A stretch of 64,000 nt of DNA, taken from contig NZ_VMBG01000002.1 in the NCBI RefSeq assembly GCF_007559335.1, positions 541,001 through 605,000 of the forward strand, written 5' to 3'. The stretch's first letter is position 1, and every line of letters starts with the position of its first letter. Position numbers and translations under genes: made by a program. Of this stretch, positions 16,593 through 25,570 are shown in pieces. The stretch is from Rariglobus hedericola (lineage in GTDB: Bacteria > Verrucomicrobiota > Verrucomicrobiia > Opitutales > Opitutaceae). The notes under the pieces were generated by a model. The model was not told the DNA's origin and searched no databases. It saw nothing but the letters and a program-made list of their open reading frames with translations.

Positions 16593-19022
16593 ATGAATCA
16601 CGATTCCCACGAAAATATTTTCCCCGCCGACCCCCGCATCACCGCCTACGCCTTTGGCGAACTGGAGGGCGACGAACTCAAACTCATCGAAGCGGCCGTT
16701 CAGGCCGATCCCGCGCTGCAAGCCGCCGTGGCGGAGCTGCGCGGTTTTGGCGACACGCTGACTTCTGTGCTCGGTGAAGAGCCGGCGGTCATTGAAGACG
16801 CCGCGCGGCCCGCGCCGGCTGCCGCGCCGAAGAAGCGCCGCGGTCTGCTCATTCCGTTTCCGTTGCATTACCTGGCAACCGCCGCCGCGGCGTGTTTCGC
16901 GGTCGTGGTGTGGGTGCGGCACGAGCCAACAAAGCCCGAGTTGGAGTCTATAGCCGCAGTCGAGAATACCACGCCCGTGTCCACACCGGCCGTTGCGTTT
17001 AAGGTAGCGGCTGAACCGCCGGCGCAAAGAGCGGTCGCACTCGTCGCAGCTGATACTTTTTCGCCTGCATCGGCACCTGTTGAGGTAAAGTTTGATCAGT
17101 CGCTTGGGATGAGCCCGGCTCCTGTGCGGCAGAATCTGGAGGCTGATGGAAAGTTGTTTGACCGCACCTCGATGGGCGCGGCCAAGCAATCTGAAGAGCA
17201 GGCCGTTGGCGGGATGATTTCGAAGGGTCGTAGTGATTATCTCGCCGGAAACATGTCGCAGGCAGAGGAAACTTTTCACGCCGTGCTGGCTGCTGATTCG
17301 GCTAATCCGCAAGCGAAGGCCTTTTTGACACGAATCCAGAAAGAAAAAGCAGAAATCGGTGAGCTCAACCGTAGTCGGAATCGCAAACAGATGCTCGAGG
17401 AAGTGAGTAATTCATGGCAGCGACCCGGCATTTACGCCGGAGATGTAGCGACGTCTGCACCGGTTCCTAGTAATAAGCCCTTAAGCCAAGTTGTTGTCAC
17501 GGTGGGTGCGCCGCTGCGCTTTAAAGTAAAACCGTTGGAGGAAGTAAATTCCGCTCCATTGGGTGGCTACACTTCCGAATCCTACGCTCTGTCTGCCGAC
17601 AATGCCTACCGCACCGTCGAGGCGGAACCGCTTTCGACGTTCTCCATCGATGTCGATACGGCGAGCTACAGCAACGTCCGCCGGTTTCTCACCAGCGGAC
17701 GCCTGCCGCCGCGCGATGCCGTGCGCATTGAGGAACTGATCAACTATTTCCCGTATCGTTACGCCGCGCCGAAAACGGACTCGAAGGACGCGGCGCCTTT
17801 CGCCGCGAAGCTCGAAGTCGCTTCCGCTCCGTGGGCGCCGGCTCATCGTCTGGTGCGTGTCGGTCTGAAGGCTCGCGAATTCACCGCCGCCACGCGTCCG
17901 GCAGCCAACATCGTTTTCCTGCTCGATGTATCCGGCTCGATGAACTCGGCGAACAAGCTCCCTCTGGTGAAACAATCGCTGCGTCTCCTCGTCGAGCGTC
18001 TGCGGCCCGATGATCGCGTGGCCATCGTCACGTATGCGGGCAATTCCGGTCTCGCTCTGCCGTCCACGCCGGCTTCGCAGAAAAACGAAATCCTGGCGGC
18101 GCTCGATAATCTCAACGCCTCCGGCTCGACCAACGGCGCGATGGGCATCCACCTCGCCTACGATATCGCCAAGGCTAACTTCGTGGCCAACGGCGGTATC
18201 AACCGCGTCATCCTCTGCACCGATGGTGATTTTAATGTCGGCGTCACCAGCCGCACGGAGCTCGTGCAGCTCATCGAGGAAAAAGCCAAGAGCCGCGTCT
18301 TCCTGAGCGTATTCGGTTTCGGCATGGGCAACCTCAAGGACAACACGCTCGAGTCGCTGGCCGACAAGGGCAACGGCGCCTATGGCTACATCGACACGCG
18401 CCGCGAGGCGGAGAAGGTGTTCGTCGAACAGGTCGAGGGCACGCTCGCGACCGTTGCGAAGGACGTGAAAATCCAAGTCGAGTTTAACCCGGCCCGCGTC
18501 GCCTCGTATCGGTTGATTGGTTACGAGAACCGCATCCTCGCGAAGGAAGATTTCAACAACGACGCGGTCGATGCCGGCGACATTGGCGCGGGCCACACGG
18601 TGACCGCGCTCTATGAAATCGTGCCGGTCGGCGTGAACGCGGATGGCTCGGTGCGTCCGTTGGTCGATCCGCTCAAATATCAGCGGACGGAGGGCAACGT
18701 TCGCAAGCCTGCGGCTCGCACCACGGGTTCGCGCGAGTTGCTCACGCTCAAGATTCGTTACAAAGCGCCCGAGGGTGATGTGAGCAAGAAGCAGGAATTC
18801 CCGCTGATCGACACCGGCGCGGATTTCACGAAGGCCGATGGCGAATTCCAATTCGCCGCCGCGGTGGCGGCTTGGGGCATGTTGCTGCGCGATTCACCGC
18901 ACAAGGGTTCGGCGACCTTCGAGCAAGTGGTCGGCTGGGCAGAGAACGGACTGGGCGACGACGCCGGCGGCTACCGTGCGGAATTCATCCAGCTCGTGCG
19001 CCGCTCGGCCGAATTAAAGTAA
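16593..19022 (+). CDS. anti-sigma-like/vWA membrane protein (YfbK type)
   Basis: An 809-residue protein. Residues 1-65 resemble a zinc-less anti-sigma domain (ITAYAFGELEGDEL and a following helix). One membrane helix lies at about 90-108. A spacer with a short TPR-like segment near 205-250 leads to a von Willebrand factor N-terminal domain (about 325-420). A vWA domain follows with an intact metal site DVSGS near residue 445, and a C-terminal DUF3520 domain ends it. The last three domains match E. coli YfbK. The fusion to an anti-sigma-like cytoplasmic part, 12 bases after an ECF sigma gene, suggests it senses the periplasm. The DNA for residues about 120-320 has visibly different composition. 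Confidence 0.85.
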   Translation: MNHDSHENIFPADPRITAYAFGELEGDELKLIEAAVQADPALQAAVAELRGFGDTLTSVLGEEPAVIEDAARPAPAAAPKKRRGLLIPFPLHYLATAAAACFAVVVWVRHEPTKPELESIAAVENTTPVSTPAVAFKVAAEPPAQRAVALVAADTFSPASAPVEVKFDQSLGMSPAPVRQNLEADGKLFDRTSMGAAKQSEEQAVGGMISKGRSDYLAGNMSQAEETFHAVLAADSANPQAKAFLTRIQKEKAEIGELNRSRNRKQMLEEVSNSWQRPGIYAGDVATSAPVPSNKPLSQVVVTVGAPLRFKVKPLEEVNSAPLGGYTSESYALSADNAYRTVEAEPLSTFSIDVDTASYSNVRRFLTSGRLPPRDAVRIEELINYFPYRYAAPKTDSKDAAPFAAKLEVASAPWAPAHRLVRVGLKAREFTAATRPAANIVFLLDVSGSMNSANKLPLVKQSLRLLVERLRPDDRVAIVTYAGNSGLALPSTPASQKNEILAALDNLNASGSTNGAMGIHLAYDIAKANFVANGGINRVILCTDGDFNVGVTSRTELVQLIEEKAKSRVFLSVFGFGMGNLKDNTLESLADKGNGAYGYIDTRREAEKVFVEQVEGTLATVAKDVKIQVEFNPARVASYRLIGYENRILAKEDFNNDAVDAGDIGAGHTVTALYEIVPVGVNADGSVRPLVDPLKYQRTEGNVRKPAARTTGSRELLTLKIRYKAPEGDVSKKQEFPLIDTGADFTKADGEFQFAAAVAAWGMLLRDSPHKGSATFEQVVGWAENGLGDDAGGYRAEFIQLVRRSAELK

Positions 19023-19634
19023 CGGCTTGAGTGTCTTCCACACCGTCTCCGCCACGATCTTGTGGCCGGCGGCGGTGGGGTGGACGCCGTCGGGCAGGTT
19101 CAGCTCGGGCATGCCGCCTACGCCTTCGAGGAGAAACGGAATCAGTGTGGCATTGTTGGTTTGAGCGATCGCGGGGAAGATCGCGGAGAACTCGCGGGTG
19201 TAGGCCGCGCCCATGCTCACGGGCATTGCCATGCCGGCGATGACGAGTTTCACCGACGGATTTTTCGCACGGACTTTGTCGATGATGCCTTGAAGGTTTT
19301 TGGCGGCGACGGAGGGCGGGAGTCCGCGGAGGCCGTCGTTGCCGCCGAGTTCGAGGATAAATACGTCAACGGGCGTGCGCAGGATCCAGTCGATGCGGCG
19401 CAGGCCACCGGCGGTGGTTTCGCCGCTGAGGCCGGCGTTGATCACGCGGTAGGACAGTTTCTCGTCGGTGATTTTTTTCTGCACGAGGCCGGGAAACGCC
19501 TGAGTGGCGGAGTCATCGAGGCCGTAGCCGGCCGTGAGGCTGTCGCCGAAGAAGAGGATCGTCTTGGGCGTGTCGGCGTGCGCGGTCGAAAAAAACAACA
19601 CGCAGGCGAAGAGAAAAGGGAACAGTGGCTTCAT
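19014..19634 (-). CDS. tesA: arylesterase/lysophospholipase, SGNH hydrolase (TesA family)
   Basis: A 206-residue protein with a signal peptide (MKPLFPFLFACVLFFSTAHA). SGNH blocks are in order: block I ILFFGDSLTAGYG with the nucleophile Ser, block III GGNDG, and block V DGVHPTAAGH carrying the catalytic Asp and His. E. coli TesA is a periplasmic thioesterase/lysophospholipase of the same size. As in E. coli, the gene is divergent from ybbA-ybbP, with 45 bases between the starts. The start at 19634 was chosen at the signal peptide; the frame continues upstream through ybbA as antisense. Its 3' end overlaps the vWA gene by 9 bases. Confidence 0.92.
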   Translation of the reverse strand: MKPLFPFLFACVLFFSTAHADTPKTILFFGDSLTAGYGLDDSATQAFPGLVQKKITDEKLSYRVINAGLSGETTAGGLRRIDWILRTPVDVFILELGGNDGLRGLPPSVAAKNLQGIIDKVRAKNPSVKLVIAGMAMPVSMGAAYTREFSAIFPAIAQTNNATLIPFLLEGVGGMPELNLPDGVHPTAAGHKIVAETVWKTLKPLL

Positions 19635-19679
19635 GAGTTGCTCAAAGCAGGACGCGGCGTTTCGTTCGCGGTTCCATAA

Positions 19680-20384
19680 ATGAGTGATCAACCCATCCTG
19701 AAAGTCGAGAAGCTGACCCAAACTTATCCGACCGCCGCCGGCCCGATCACCGTGCTGCACGAGGTGAGTTTCGCGCTCGGCGCCGGCGAGAGCCTCGCGA
19801 TCGTGGGTCCTTCGGGCAGCGGCAAGACCACGTTGCTGGGGTTGTGCGCAGGGCTGGACCGTCCGTCGGGAGGCGAAGTCGCGCTGGGCGGGGTTTCGCT
19901 CGGTGGCCTCGGCGAAGATGCGCGTGCCCGCGTGCGCAACGAGCAGGTCGGCTTCGTGTTTCAGAATTTTCAGCTCATTCCTACGCTCACGGCGGTGGAA
20001 AATGTGCTCGTTCCGCTGGAGCTGCGCGGTGTGAGTGGACGCGAGCCCGAGGCGCTGGCCTTGCTCGAACGCGTGGGGCTCGGTGCGCGCACGGGACATT
20101 ATCCGATTCAGTTGTCGGGCGGCGAACAGCAGCGCGTGGCGCTGGCTCGGGCTTTCATCAACGCGCCGAAGATTTTGTTCTGTGACGAGCCGACGGGGAA
20201 TCTCGACGGGGCGACGTCGCACGCGATGATCGACCTGATCTTCGGTTTGAATCGCGAACAAGGCACGACGCTCGTGCTGGTGACGCATGACCTGGAGCTG
20301 GCGAAGAAGTGCGGACGGGTGTTGAGACTCCGGGATGGGCGCGTGGTGGAAGACTCCGAAGTGAAGACAGGATTAACAGGATGA
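19680..20384 (+). CDS. ybbA: ABC transporter ATP-binding protein (YbbA type)
   Basis: A 234-residue ATPase of the LolD/MacB class. Walker A is GPSGSGKT (about 43-50), the Q-loop lies in FVFQNFQLIPT, the signature is LSGGEQQR, Walker B is ILFCDEPTGNLDG and the H-loop is VTHD. It pairs with the FtsX-type permease after 65 bases. The position divergent from tesA is the same as in E. coli, supporting the YbbA name; substrate unknown. The last six codons (KTGLTG) lie inside the left arm of an inverted repeat, so the C-terminus appears altered by that element. Confidence 0.92.
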   Translation: MSDQPILKVEKLTQTYPTAAGPITVLHEVSFALGAGESLAIVGPSGSGKTTLLGLCAGLDRPSGGEVALGGVSLGGLGEDARARVRNEQVGFVFQNFQLIPTLTAVENVLVPLELRGVSGREPEALALLERVGLGARTGHYPIQLSGGEQQRVALARAFINAPKILFCDEPTGNLDGATSHAMIDLIFGLNREQGTTLVLVTHDLELAKKCGRVLRLRDGRVVEDSEVKTGLTG

Positions 20385-20447
20385 AAGTCACGATGTCCGA
20401 ACCCGGTGATGCATTTTATCCCGGTATTTATCCCGTAAATCCTGTCT
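20365..20447. repeat. imperfect inverted repeat of ACAGGATT type
   Basis: Two 21-base arms, at 20365-20385 and 20427-20447, are reverse complements at 18 of 21 positions. The left arm begins AGACAGGATT and the right ends AATCCTGTCT. A further ATCCCGG word lies at 20418. Words such as ACAGGATTAACAGGAT recur in many environmental bacterial genomes as short interspersed elements. Here it forms the ybbA-ybbP junction: the left arm encodes the YbbA C-terminus and stop, and the right arm ends 2 bases before the ybbP ATG. It could fold into an intercistronic hairpin. Confidence 0.75.
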
Positions 20448-20449
20448 AA

Positions 20450-22975
20450 ATGAATTTTGTATTTAAAATGGCGTGGCGGGATTCGCGGACCGCGCGCCGG
20501 CGGCTCGTGTTGTTTTCGTTGTCGATCGTGCTGGGCGTCGCGGCGCTCGTGGCGATCGGTTCGTTCAGCGCGAATCTGCGGCAGGCGATCGACGATCAAT
20601 CGAAGGGCCTGCTCGGGGCGGATCTCGCGGTGACGTCACGCTCGGCGGTCACGCCCGAGGCGCAGGCGTTTCTCGACGGACTCGGTGGCGAGCAGGCGAA
20701 GGAAACCACGTTTTCCTCGATGGTGGTGTTCCCCTCGGCGGGCAACCAGACGCGGCTCATCACGGTGCGCGCGCTTGAAGGCGGGTATCCGTTTTATGGC
20801 GTGGTGAAAACGAATCCGGCGGACGGATTCGCGCGACTGCCGCAAGGCGATGCAGTGGTGGTCGAGGAAACCTTGCTGCGGCAGTTTGGCTTGAAGGCGG
20901 GTGATCCGCTCAAGCTCGGCGAAAAGACGTTCACGATTGCGGGCGGGCTGGAGCAGTTGCCCGGCGATTCGGCGGCGGTGGCGACGCTTTCACCGCGTGT
21001 GCTGGTGGCGAGATCGGCGCTGGCTGAAACGGGACTCATGGGTCGCGGATCACTGGTCCGGCACCGGGCGTATTTCAAATTCGGTCCCGAGCGCGATGTG
21101 GAGCGCTTCGTGGCGGACAATCGTGCGCGGTTTCGTGAGTTGCGACTCAGCGTGGATACGGTCGAGGAGCGTCGGCGCGAACTCGGGCAGTCGCTGCAAA
21201 ACGTGCAAGGCTTCCTGAGTCTGGTGGGCTTCGTCGCGCTGGTGCTCGGCGCGATCGGCGTGGCGAGTGCGATCCATGTCTATGTGCGGCAAAAAATCAC
21301 CACGGTCGCGGTGTTGCGCTGTCTCGGCGCGAGCGCGTGGCAAAGCTTCGGCGTGTATCTGGTGCAAGGCCTGGCGCTGGGCGTGATCGGTGCGCTGGCG
21401 GGAACGGTGTTGGGTGTGGCGGTGCAGCTGGCGTTGCCGGCGCTGGTGAAGGGCATGCTGCCGTTCGAGATTGATTTCTTTGTATCGTGGGCGGCGGTGG
21501 CACGGGGATTGTTGGCGGGCGTGGGTGTGGGTGTGTTGTTCACGTTGCTACCGCTGCTGGCGGTGCGGCGGGTGTCGCCCTTGGTGGCGATCCGGTCGGC
21601 GTTTGCCGAGCGGGCGGGGCAGGGCGATCCGTTGCGGTGGGCGGTCTATGCGGCGATCCTTGCGGCGGTGACGGGCTTTGCGATCTGGCAAACGCAACGT
21701 GTATCGTGGGGCCTGGGTTTCACGGGGGCGTTGCTGGTGAGCTTTGCGGTGCTGGCCGGCTCGGCACGCGTGGTGGCGTGGCTGGCTCGACGCTTTTTGC
21801 CGAAGGGCCTGCCTTATGTGTGGCGTCAGGGCGTGGCGAATCTTCACCGGCCGAACAACCGCACGGTGCTGCTGCTGTTGTCGCTGGGACTGGGGACGTT
21901 TTTGCTGCTCACGCTCTCGCTGGCGCGTGAGACGTTGCTCAGCCAGATCCGCGATTCGGGCGATGGCGCGCGGCCGAATCTGTTGTTCTTCGATATCCAG
22001 GATGACCAGATCGAGCCCCTCGGCGCGGTGCTGGCGAAGCAAGGTGTGCCGGTGCAGGCGAGTGCGCCGATCGTGACGATGCGGTTGCGGAGCCTGAAGG
22101 GGCGTGCGGTCGAGGAGCTGTTGCTCGATGAAAGCGTGCGCATACCGGCGTGGACGTTGCGCCGCGAGTATCGCTCGACGTTCCGCGGTGAGTTGACGAC
22201 GACCGAGACGGTCATCGGCGGGACGTTTACCGGCAGGGCGACGGAGAACGACACGGTCATCCCGATTTCGATGGAGGAAGGGCTCGCGAAAGACATGCAG
22301 CTCACGCTGGGCGACGAGCTGGAGTTCGACGTGCAAGGCGTGCCGGTGGCATCCCGCGTGACGAGCTTGCGGCGCGTGGACTGGAAGCGGTTGTCGCCAA
22401 ATTTCTTCGTGGTGTTTCCCGAAGGCGTGCTGGAAGCGGCGCCGAAATTTTATGTGGTGGCGGCGCGTGCGAACGGAGCGGCGGAATCGGCCAAAGCGCA
22501 GCAGGCGGTGGTCACGGCGTTCCCCAATGTGTCGGCGCTCGATCTCGCGCTAGTGATGCAGACGTTGGACGGGATTTTTTCCAAGGTGCAGTTTGTGGTG
22601 CAGTTCATGTCATTGTTCACGGTGGCGACCGGTGTCATCGTGCTGGCAGGCGCGGTGATGACGGGACGTTTCCAACGCGTGCGCGAGACGGTGTTGTTGC
22701 GCACGCTGGGGGCATCGCGTGCGCAGTTGATGCAAATCCAGCTTGTCGAATACGCGGTGCTGGGCGTGCTCGGAGCGCTGGTCGGCGGCGGACTCGCCTA
22801 CGGGGCGAATGCAGCGCTGGCCATCTGGGTGTTCAAAGCACCTGTGATCCTGCCGGTCATGCCGTTGGTTTTGTCGGTCGTGCTGGTGACGGGACTGACG
22901 CTGGCCACGGGATTGCTGTCGGGGCGCGGGATCACCCGTCAACCGCCGTTGGAAGTGTTGCGGCAGGAGGCATGA
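20450..22975 (+). CDS. ybbP: ABC transporter permease with two FtsX domains (YbbP type)
   Basis: An 841-residue membrane protein. The N-terminal membrane anchor (SLSIVLGVAALVAIGSFSAN) precedes a periplasmic MacB-like domain (about 50-250). A first FtsX domain spans about 255-380, two further helices lie at about 400-440, a second periplasmic region follows, and a second FtsX domain ends the protein (about 715-840). This ten-helix double-FtsX layout is that of E. coli YbbP. With YbbA it forms a predicted lipid- or lipoprotein-related transporter; the substrate is not known. The start is 2 bases after an inverted-repeat arm. Confidence 0.92.
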   Translation: MNFVFKMAWRDSRTARRRLVLFSLSIVLGVAALVAIGSFSANLRQAIDDQSKGLLGADLAVTSRSAVTPEAQAFLDGLGGEQAKETTFSSMVVFPSAGNQTRLITVRALEGGYPFYGVVKTNPADGFARLPQGDAVVVEETLLRQFGLKAGDPLKLGEKTFTIAGGLEQLPGDSAAVATLSPRVLVARSALAETGLMGRGSLVRHRAYFKFGPERDVERFVADNRARFRELRLSVDTVEERRRELGQSLQNVQGFLSLVGFVALVLGAIGVASAIHVYVRQKITTVAVLRCLGASAWQSFGVYLVQGLALGVIGALAGTVLGVAVQLALPALVKGMLPFEIDFFVSWAAVARGLLAGVGVGVLFTLLPLLAVRRVSPLVAIRSAFAERAGQGDPLRWAVYAAILAAVTGFAIWQTQRVSWGLGFTGALLVSFAVLAGSARVVAWLARRFLPKGLPYVWRQGVANLHRPNNRTVLLLLSLGLGTFLLLTLSLARETLLSQIRDSGDGARPNLLFFDIQDDQIEPLGAVLAKQGVPVQASAPIVTMRLRSLKGRAVEELLLDESVRIPAWTLRREYRSTFRGELTTTETVIGGTFTGRATENDTVIPISMEEGLAKDMQLTLGDELEFDVQGVPVASRVTSLRRVDWKRLSPNFFVVFPEGVLEAAPKFYVVAARANGAAESAKAQQAVVTAFPNVSALDLALVMQTLDGIFSKVQFVVQFMSLFTVATGVIVLAGAVMTGRFQRVRETVLLRTLGASRAQLMQIQLVEYAVLGVLGALVGGGLAYGANAALAIWVFKAPVILPVMPLVLSVVLVTGLTLATGLLSGRGITRQPPLEVLRQEA

Positions 22976-23028
22976 TGTTTTCACCCTTGCCAGCGTGTGG
23001 GGCTCGTTGGTGACTGGACGACTACACC

Positions 23029-23532
23029 ATGATCCGGAACGTCGTTACTTTTCATTATACGCTGCGCGATCCCGATGGGCGCCTGCTGGACACGTCTTCG
23101 GGCGGCCAGCCGGTGAGCTACCTTGAGGGTGCGGGCCAGATCATCGACGGCCTCGACGAGGCGCTGCACGGCGTGGCTCCGGGCACGAAGCAGACGGTCA
23201 ACGTGCCGGCGGCCAAAGCCTATGGCATGCATGACGAGTCGCAGGTTCAGCGCGTGCTGAAAGCGCTCCTGCCCGTCGAAGGTGACCTGAATCCCGGTGA
23301 TCAATTCCGCGCGGGCGAGGATCAATTTGCTCCCATCGTGCGCGTGGTCGAAGTCGATGGAGACCATGTCATGCTCGATGCGAATCATCCGCTGGCGGGC
23401 GTCGATCTGATTTTCGACGTCGAGGTGGTCGCGGTGCGCGCTGCCAACGAAGAAGAGATCAAACACGGCCACGCCCACCAAGGTCAGGCTGAAGGCGATT
23501 GCGGCAGCCACGATTGCGGCTGCAAACACTAA
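23029..23532 (+). CDS. slyD: FKBP-type peptidyl-prolyl isomerase, SlyD family
   Basis: A 167-residue protein with the SlyD order. It has an FKBP half (VTFHYTLRDPDGRLLDTS, then GAGQIIDGLDEALHGVAPG), an inserted chaperone-flap region (about 70-125), and the closing FKBP strand LDANHPLAGVDLIFDVEVV. The C-terminal tail is rich in His, Cys and Asp (HGHAHQG, DCGSHDCGCKH), as expected for SlyD proteins that bind nickel. It catalyses proline isomerisation and acts as a folding helper in the cytoplasm; in E. coli it also helps hydrogenase maturation. No hydrogenase genes are nearby. Confidence 0.93.
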   Translation: MIRNVVTFHYTLRDPDGRLLDTSSGGQPVSYLEGAGQIIDGLDEALHGVAPGTKQTVNVPAAKAYGMHDESQVQRVLKALLPVEGDLNPGDQFRAGEDQFAPIVRVVEVDGDHVMLDANHPLAGVDLIFDVEVVAVRAANEEEIKHGHAHQGQAEGDCGSHDCGCKH

Positions 23533-23551
23533 CCCCACGCATTTTTTACCT

Positions 23552-24283
23552 ATGAACGTTCTCGGAATCGATATTGGCGGGTCGGCGCTCAAGGGCGCTC
23601 CCGTTGACACCAAAACCGGCAAGCTCCTCGCGGAGCGCCATCGTATCGCCACGCCTGACGTGCTTGCGCCGAAGGACATGGCCCTGGCGATCAAGGAGCT
23701 GGCCGCGCACTTCAACTGGAAGGGCCCGATCGGCATCGGCTTCCCCGGCGTGGTTCACGGCAACGTCATCCGCACCTCGGCCAACCTGCACAAGGACTTC
23801 ATCGACCTCGATGCAGGCAAGCTGTTCAGCAAGGTCACCGGCCTGCCGGTGAGCCTGGTCAACGACGCCGATGCGGCGGGCGCGGCCGAGGCCACGTTTG
23901 GCGCGGGCAAGGGCCGCAAAGGCACCGTGCTCCTGCTGACCTTTGGCACCGGCGTGGGCAGCGCGCTGTTCGTGGACGGAATTTTGTATCCGAATAGTGA
24001 ATTCGGCCACCTGAAGATCAAGGGCAAGTCGGCGGAGTGCTTTGTCTCGGCCGCTGCCAAGGAGCGCAAAAAACTCTCCTACAAAAAGTGGGCGCACAAG
24101 GTGAGCGATTACCTCAACCAGCTCGAAACCGTGCTCTGGCCCGAGCTCATCATCGTGGGCGGCGGTATCAGCGCGGACTACAAAAAATGGTTCAAATACC
24201 TGAAGCTGCGCACGCCGATCATGCCGGCGGCGTTTCTGAACGAGGCGGGCATCGTCGGCGCCGCGCTTTCGGCCAAGAAGTAA
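23552..24283 (+). CDS. ppgK: polyphosphate glucokinase (ROK family)
   Basis: A 243-residue ROK-type sugar kinase. The phosphate loop is GIDIGGSALKG (5-15), the family motif GIGFPGVVHG is near 66, the catalytic-Asp segment SLVNDADAAGAAEA near 107 and LTFGTGVGSALF near 130. The length and the region ending NSEFGHLKI match PpgK enzymes, which phosphorylate glucose with polyphosphate or ATP, rather than longer zinc-binding ROK repressors. The CxCGxxGC zinc motif of other ROK kinases is absent, as usual for PpgK. It lies 19 bases after slyD and is followed by a strong terminator. Confidence 0.9.
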   Translation: MNVLGIDIGGSALKGAPVDTKTGKLLAERHRIATPDVLAPKDMALAIKELAAHFNWKGPIGIGFPGVVHGNVIRTSANLHKDFIDLDAGKLFSKVTGLPVSLVNDADAAGAAEATFGAGKGRKGTVLLLTFGTGVGSALFVDGILYPNSEFGHLKIKGKSAECFVSAAAKERKKLSYKKWAHKVSDYLNQLETVLWPELIIVGGGISADYKKWFKYLKLRTPIMPAAFLNEAGIVGAALSAKK

Positions 24284-24287
24284 GCAT

Positions 24288-24328
24288 AAAAAAGGGGCGC
24301 GCGACCTTTCGGTTGCGCGCCCCTTTTT
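24288..24328. terminator. bidirectional rho-independent terminator
   Basis: A GC-rich stem (GGGGCGCGCGACC pairing with GGTTGCGCGCCCC, one G-T wobble) with a TTTC loop. It is flanked by an A-run on the left and a T-run on the right, so it can work on both strands. It separates the convergent ppgK and adenylate-kinase-like genes. Confidence 0.92.
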
Positions 24329-24340
24329 CGTGGACGGAAA

Positions 24341-25570
24341 TCAGCCGCGGCGGATTTCGGATCCCTGGAAGCGGATCTGGATGCGGTAGACCTTTTTGAT
24401 GCGGCACTTGATGCAGCCGGTCGCGAGGTCGAACTTCTCGGGGACTTCGATGCGGTGGAGATCAACGACGGCGTGGAAGCCGCGCTCGGAGAAAATGTCG
24501 ATGAGCATCGCGAGGCACAGCGGATCATCGAGCAACGGCTCCTCGGTGTTGACGAGGGCGACGCCGGAGATGGCGTGGCGCAGCACGATGGGAACGATTT
24601 TTTTGTCGATGAAGCTGACGACCTTCGCGAAGAGCTCGGCGTTTTCGACGGCGTAGGCGTCGAGGCGCTTCACCATTTCCTGCCGGGCGTGGACGATGAT
24701 CTCGCTGGCGACGGGGATGACGCGGAGAATGTCGTGCGTGCGTGAGTCGAGTTCCAGGGTGCTCTGGTATTGAAGCTCGCCGAGGATGTTGGACTCCACC
24801 TCGCGGATGTCACCCTGCGCGTTGATGAAGTGATAGTGGAAGATTTCCTTGAGCGACTGCAGGGCGTCCCACGTCTGCTCTTTGAAGACGCGGTAGCGGC
24901 GCTGGGCGAGGCCGGTGTCGTAATCCGTGGCGCGTTCTTCCTGGAGTTCGCCCACGCCGGTGCGGCGGACCTCGGCGTTATAAACCTGAATCTCGCGGCC
25001 GCGTTTCAGCTGGCGGTCGACGGAGGTTTTTTCGTCCACGAAGAGCACCATGATGTGAATGGTGGTCTGGCGGAAATGGATGCCGAGCGGTGTATTGTAA
25101 AACTCACTACGCAAGGACTGGATCTGGCTGACGAGGAGCTTGAGGCACTCGACCTGGACCTTGGTGCGGGGGAAGCCGTCGAGGATGACGCCGTCGCGGA
25201 ACTGGGTTTCGAGCAGTTTGCGGAGAAGCAGGCCGATGACCTCGCGATCGCCGACCATGCCGCCGGCATCCTTGATCTTTTTTGCCTCGGGCGAATCGAG
25301 CAGGGAACTCACTACGATCGGTTCGCAGGTGAGGCCGCGGGCCTTGAGGATGAAGTTGGTGTTGGTGCCTTTGCCGGAGCCGGGGGCGCCGCCGAGCAGA
25401 ATGATTTCCTTGGGGAAGCGCAGGTTTTGACGGCCGACTTCCGCTTCGAGCGATTCCCACACGGAGTTGAAGATCAGCTGGGCGTCTTTGATCTCGAGGT
25501 CGTTGCTCTGGGCGTCCACGCCGGCAGTGGGGGATGCGGGGACGATTTTTTCGGGGGAGGGGATATCCAT
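24341..25570 (-). CDS. adenylate-kinase-like nucleotide kinase with long C-terminal extension
   Basis: A 409-residue protein, about twice the length of bacterial Adk (about 215). Residues about 52-260 have the adenylate kinase core: P-loop GGAPGSGKGT (about 60-69), the NMP-binding region ending VILDGFPRT (about 128-136), and the LID-side arginines in DRQLKRGREIQV and GLAQRRYRVF. The first 50 residues are low-complexity. The last 150 residues are unlike Adk: a helical part then VNTEEPLLDDPLCLAMLIDI and a final segment with two cysteines (TGCIKCRIKK). It might phosphorylate nucleoside monophosphates under control of that domain. The gene ends at a bidirectional terminator. Confidence 0.8.
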   Translation of the reverse strand: MDIPSPEKIVPASPTAGVDAQSNDLEIKDAQLIFNSVWESLEAEVGRQNLRFPKEIILLGGAPGSGKGTNTNFILKARGLTCEPIVVSSLLDSPEAKKIKDAGGMVGDREVIGLLLRKLLETQFRDGVILDGFPRTKVQVECLKLLVSQIQSLRSEFYNTPLGIHFRQTTIHIMVLFVDEKTSVDRQLKRGREIQVYNAEVRRTGVGELQEERATDYDTGLAQRRYRVFKEQTWDALQSLKEIFHYHFINAQGDIREVESNILGELQYQSTLELDSRTHDILRVIPVASEIIVHARQEMVKRLDAYAVENAELFAKVVSFIDKKIVPIVLRHAISGVALVNTEEPLLDDPLCLAMLIDIFSERGFHAVVDLHRIEVPEKFDLATGCIKCRIKKVYRIQIRFQGSEIRRG

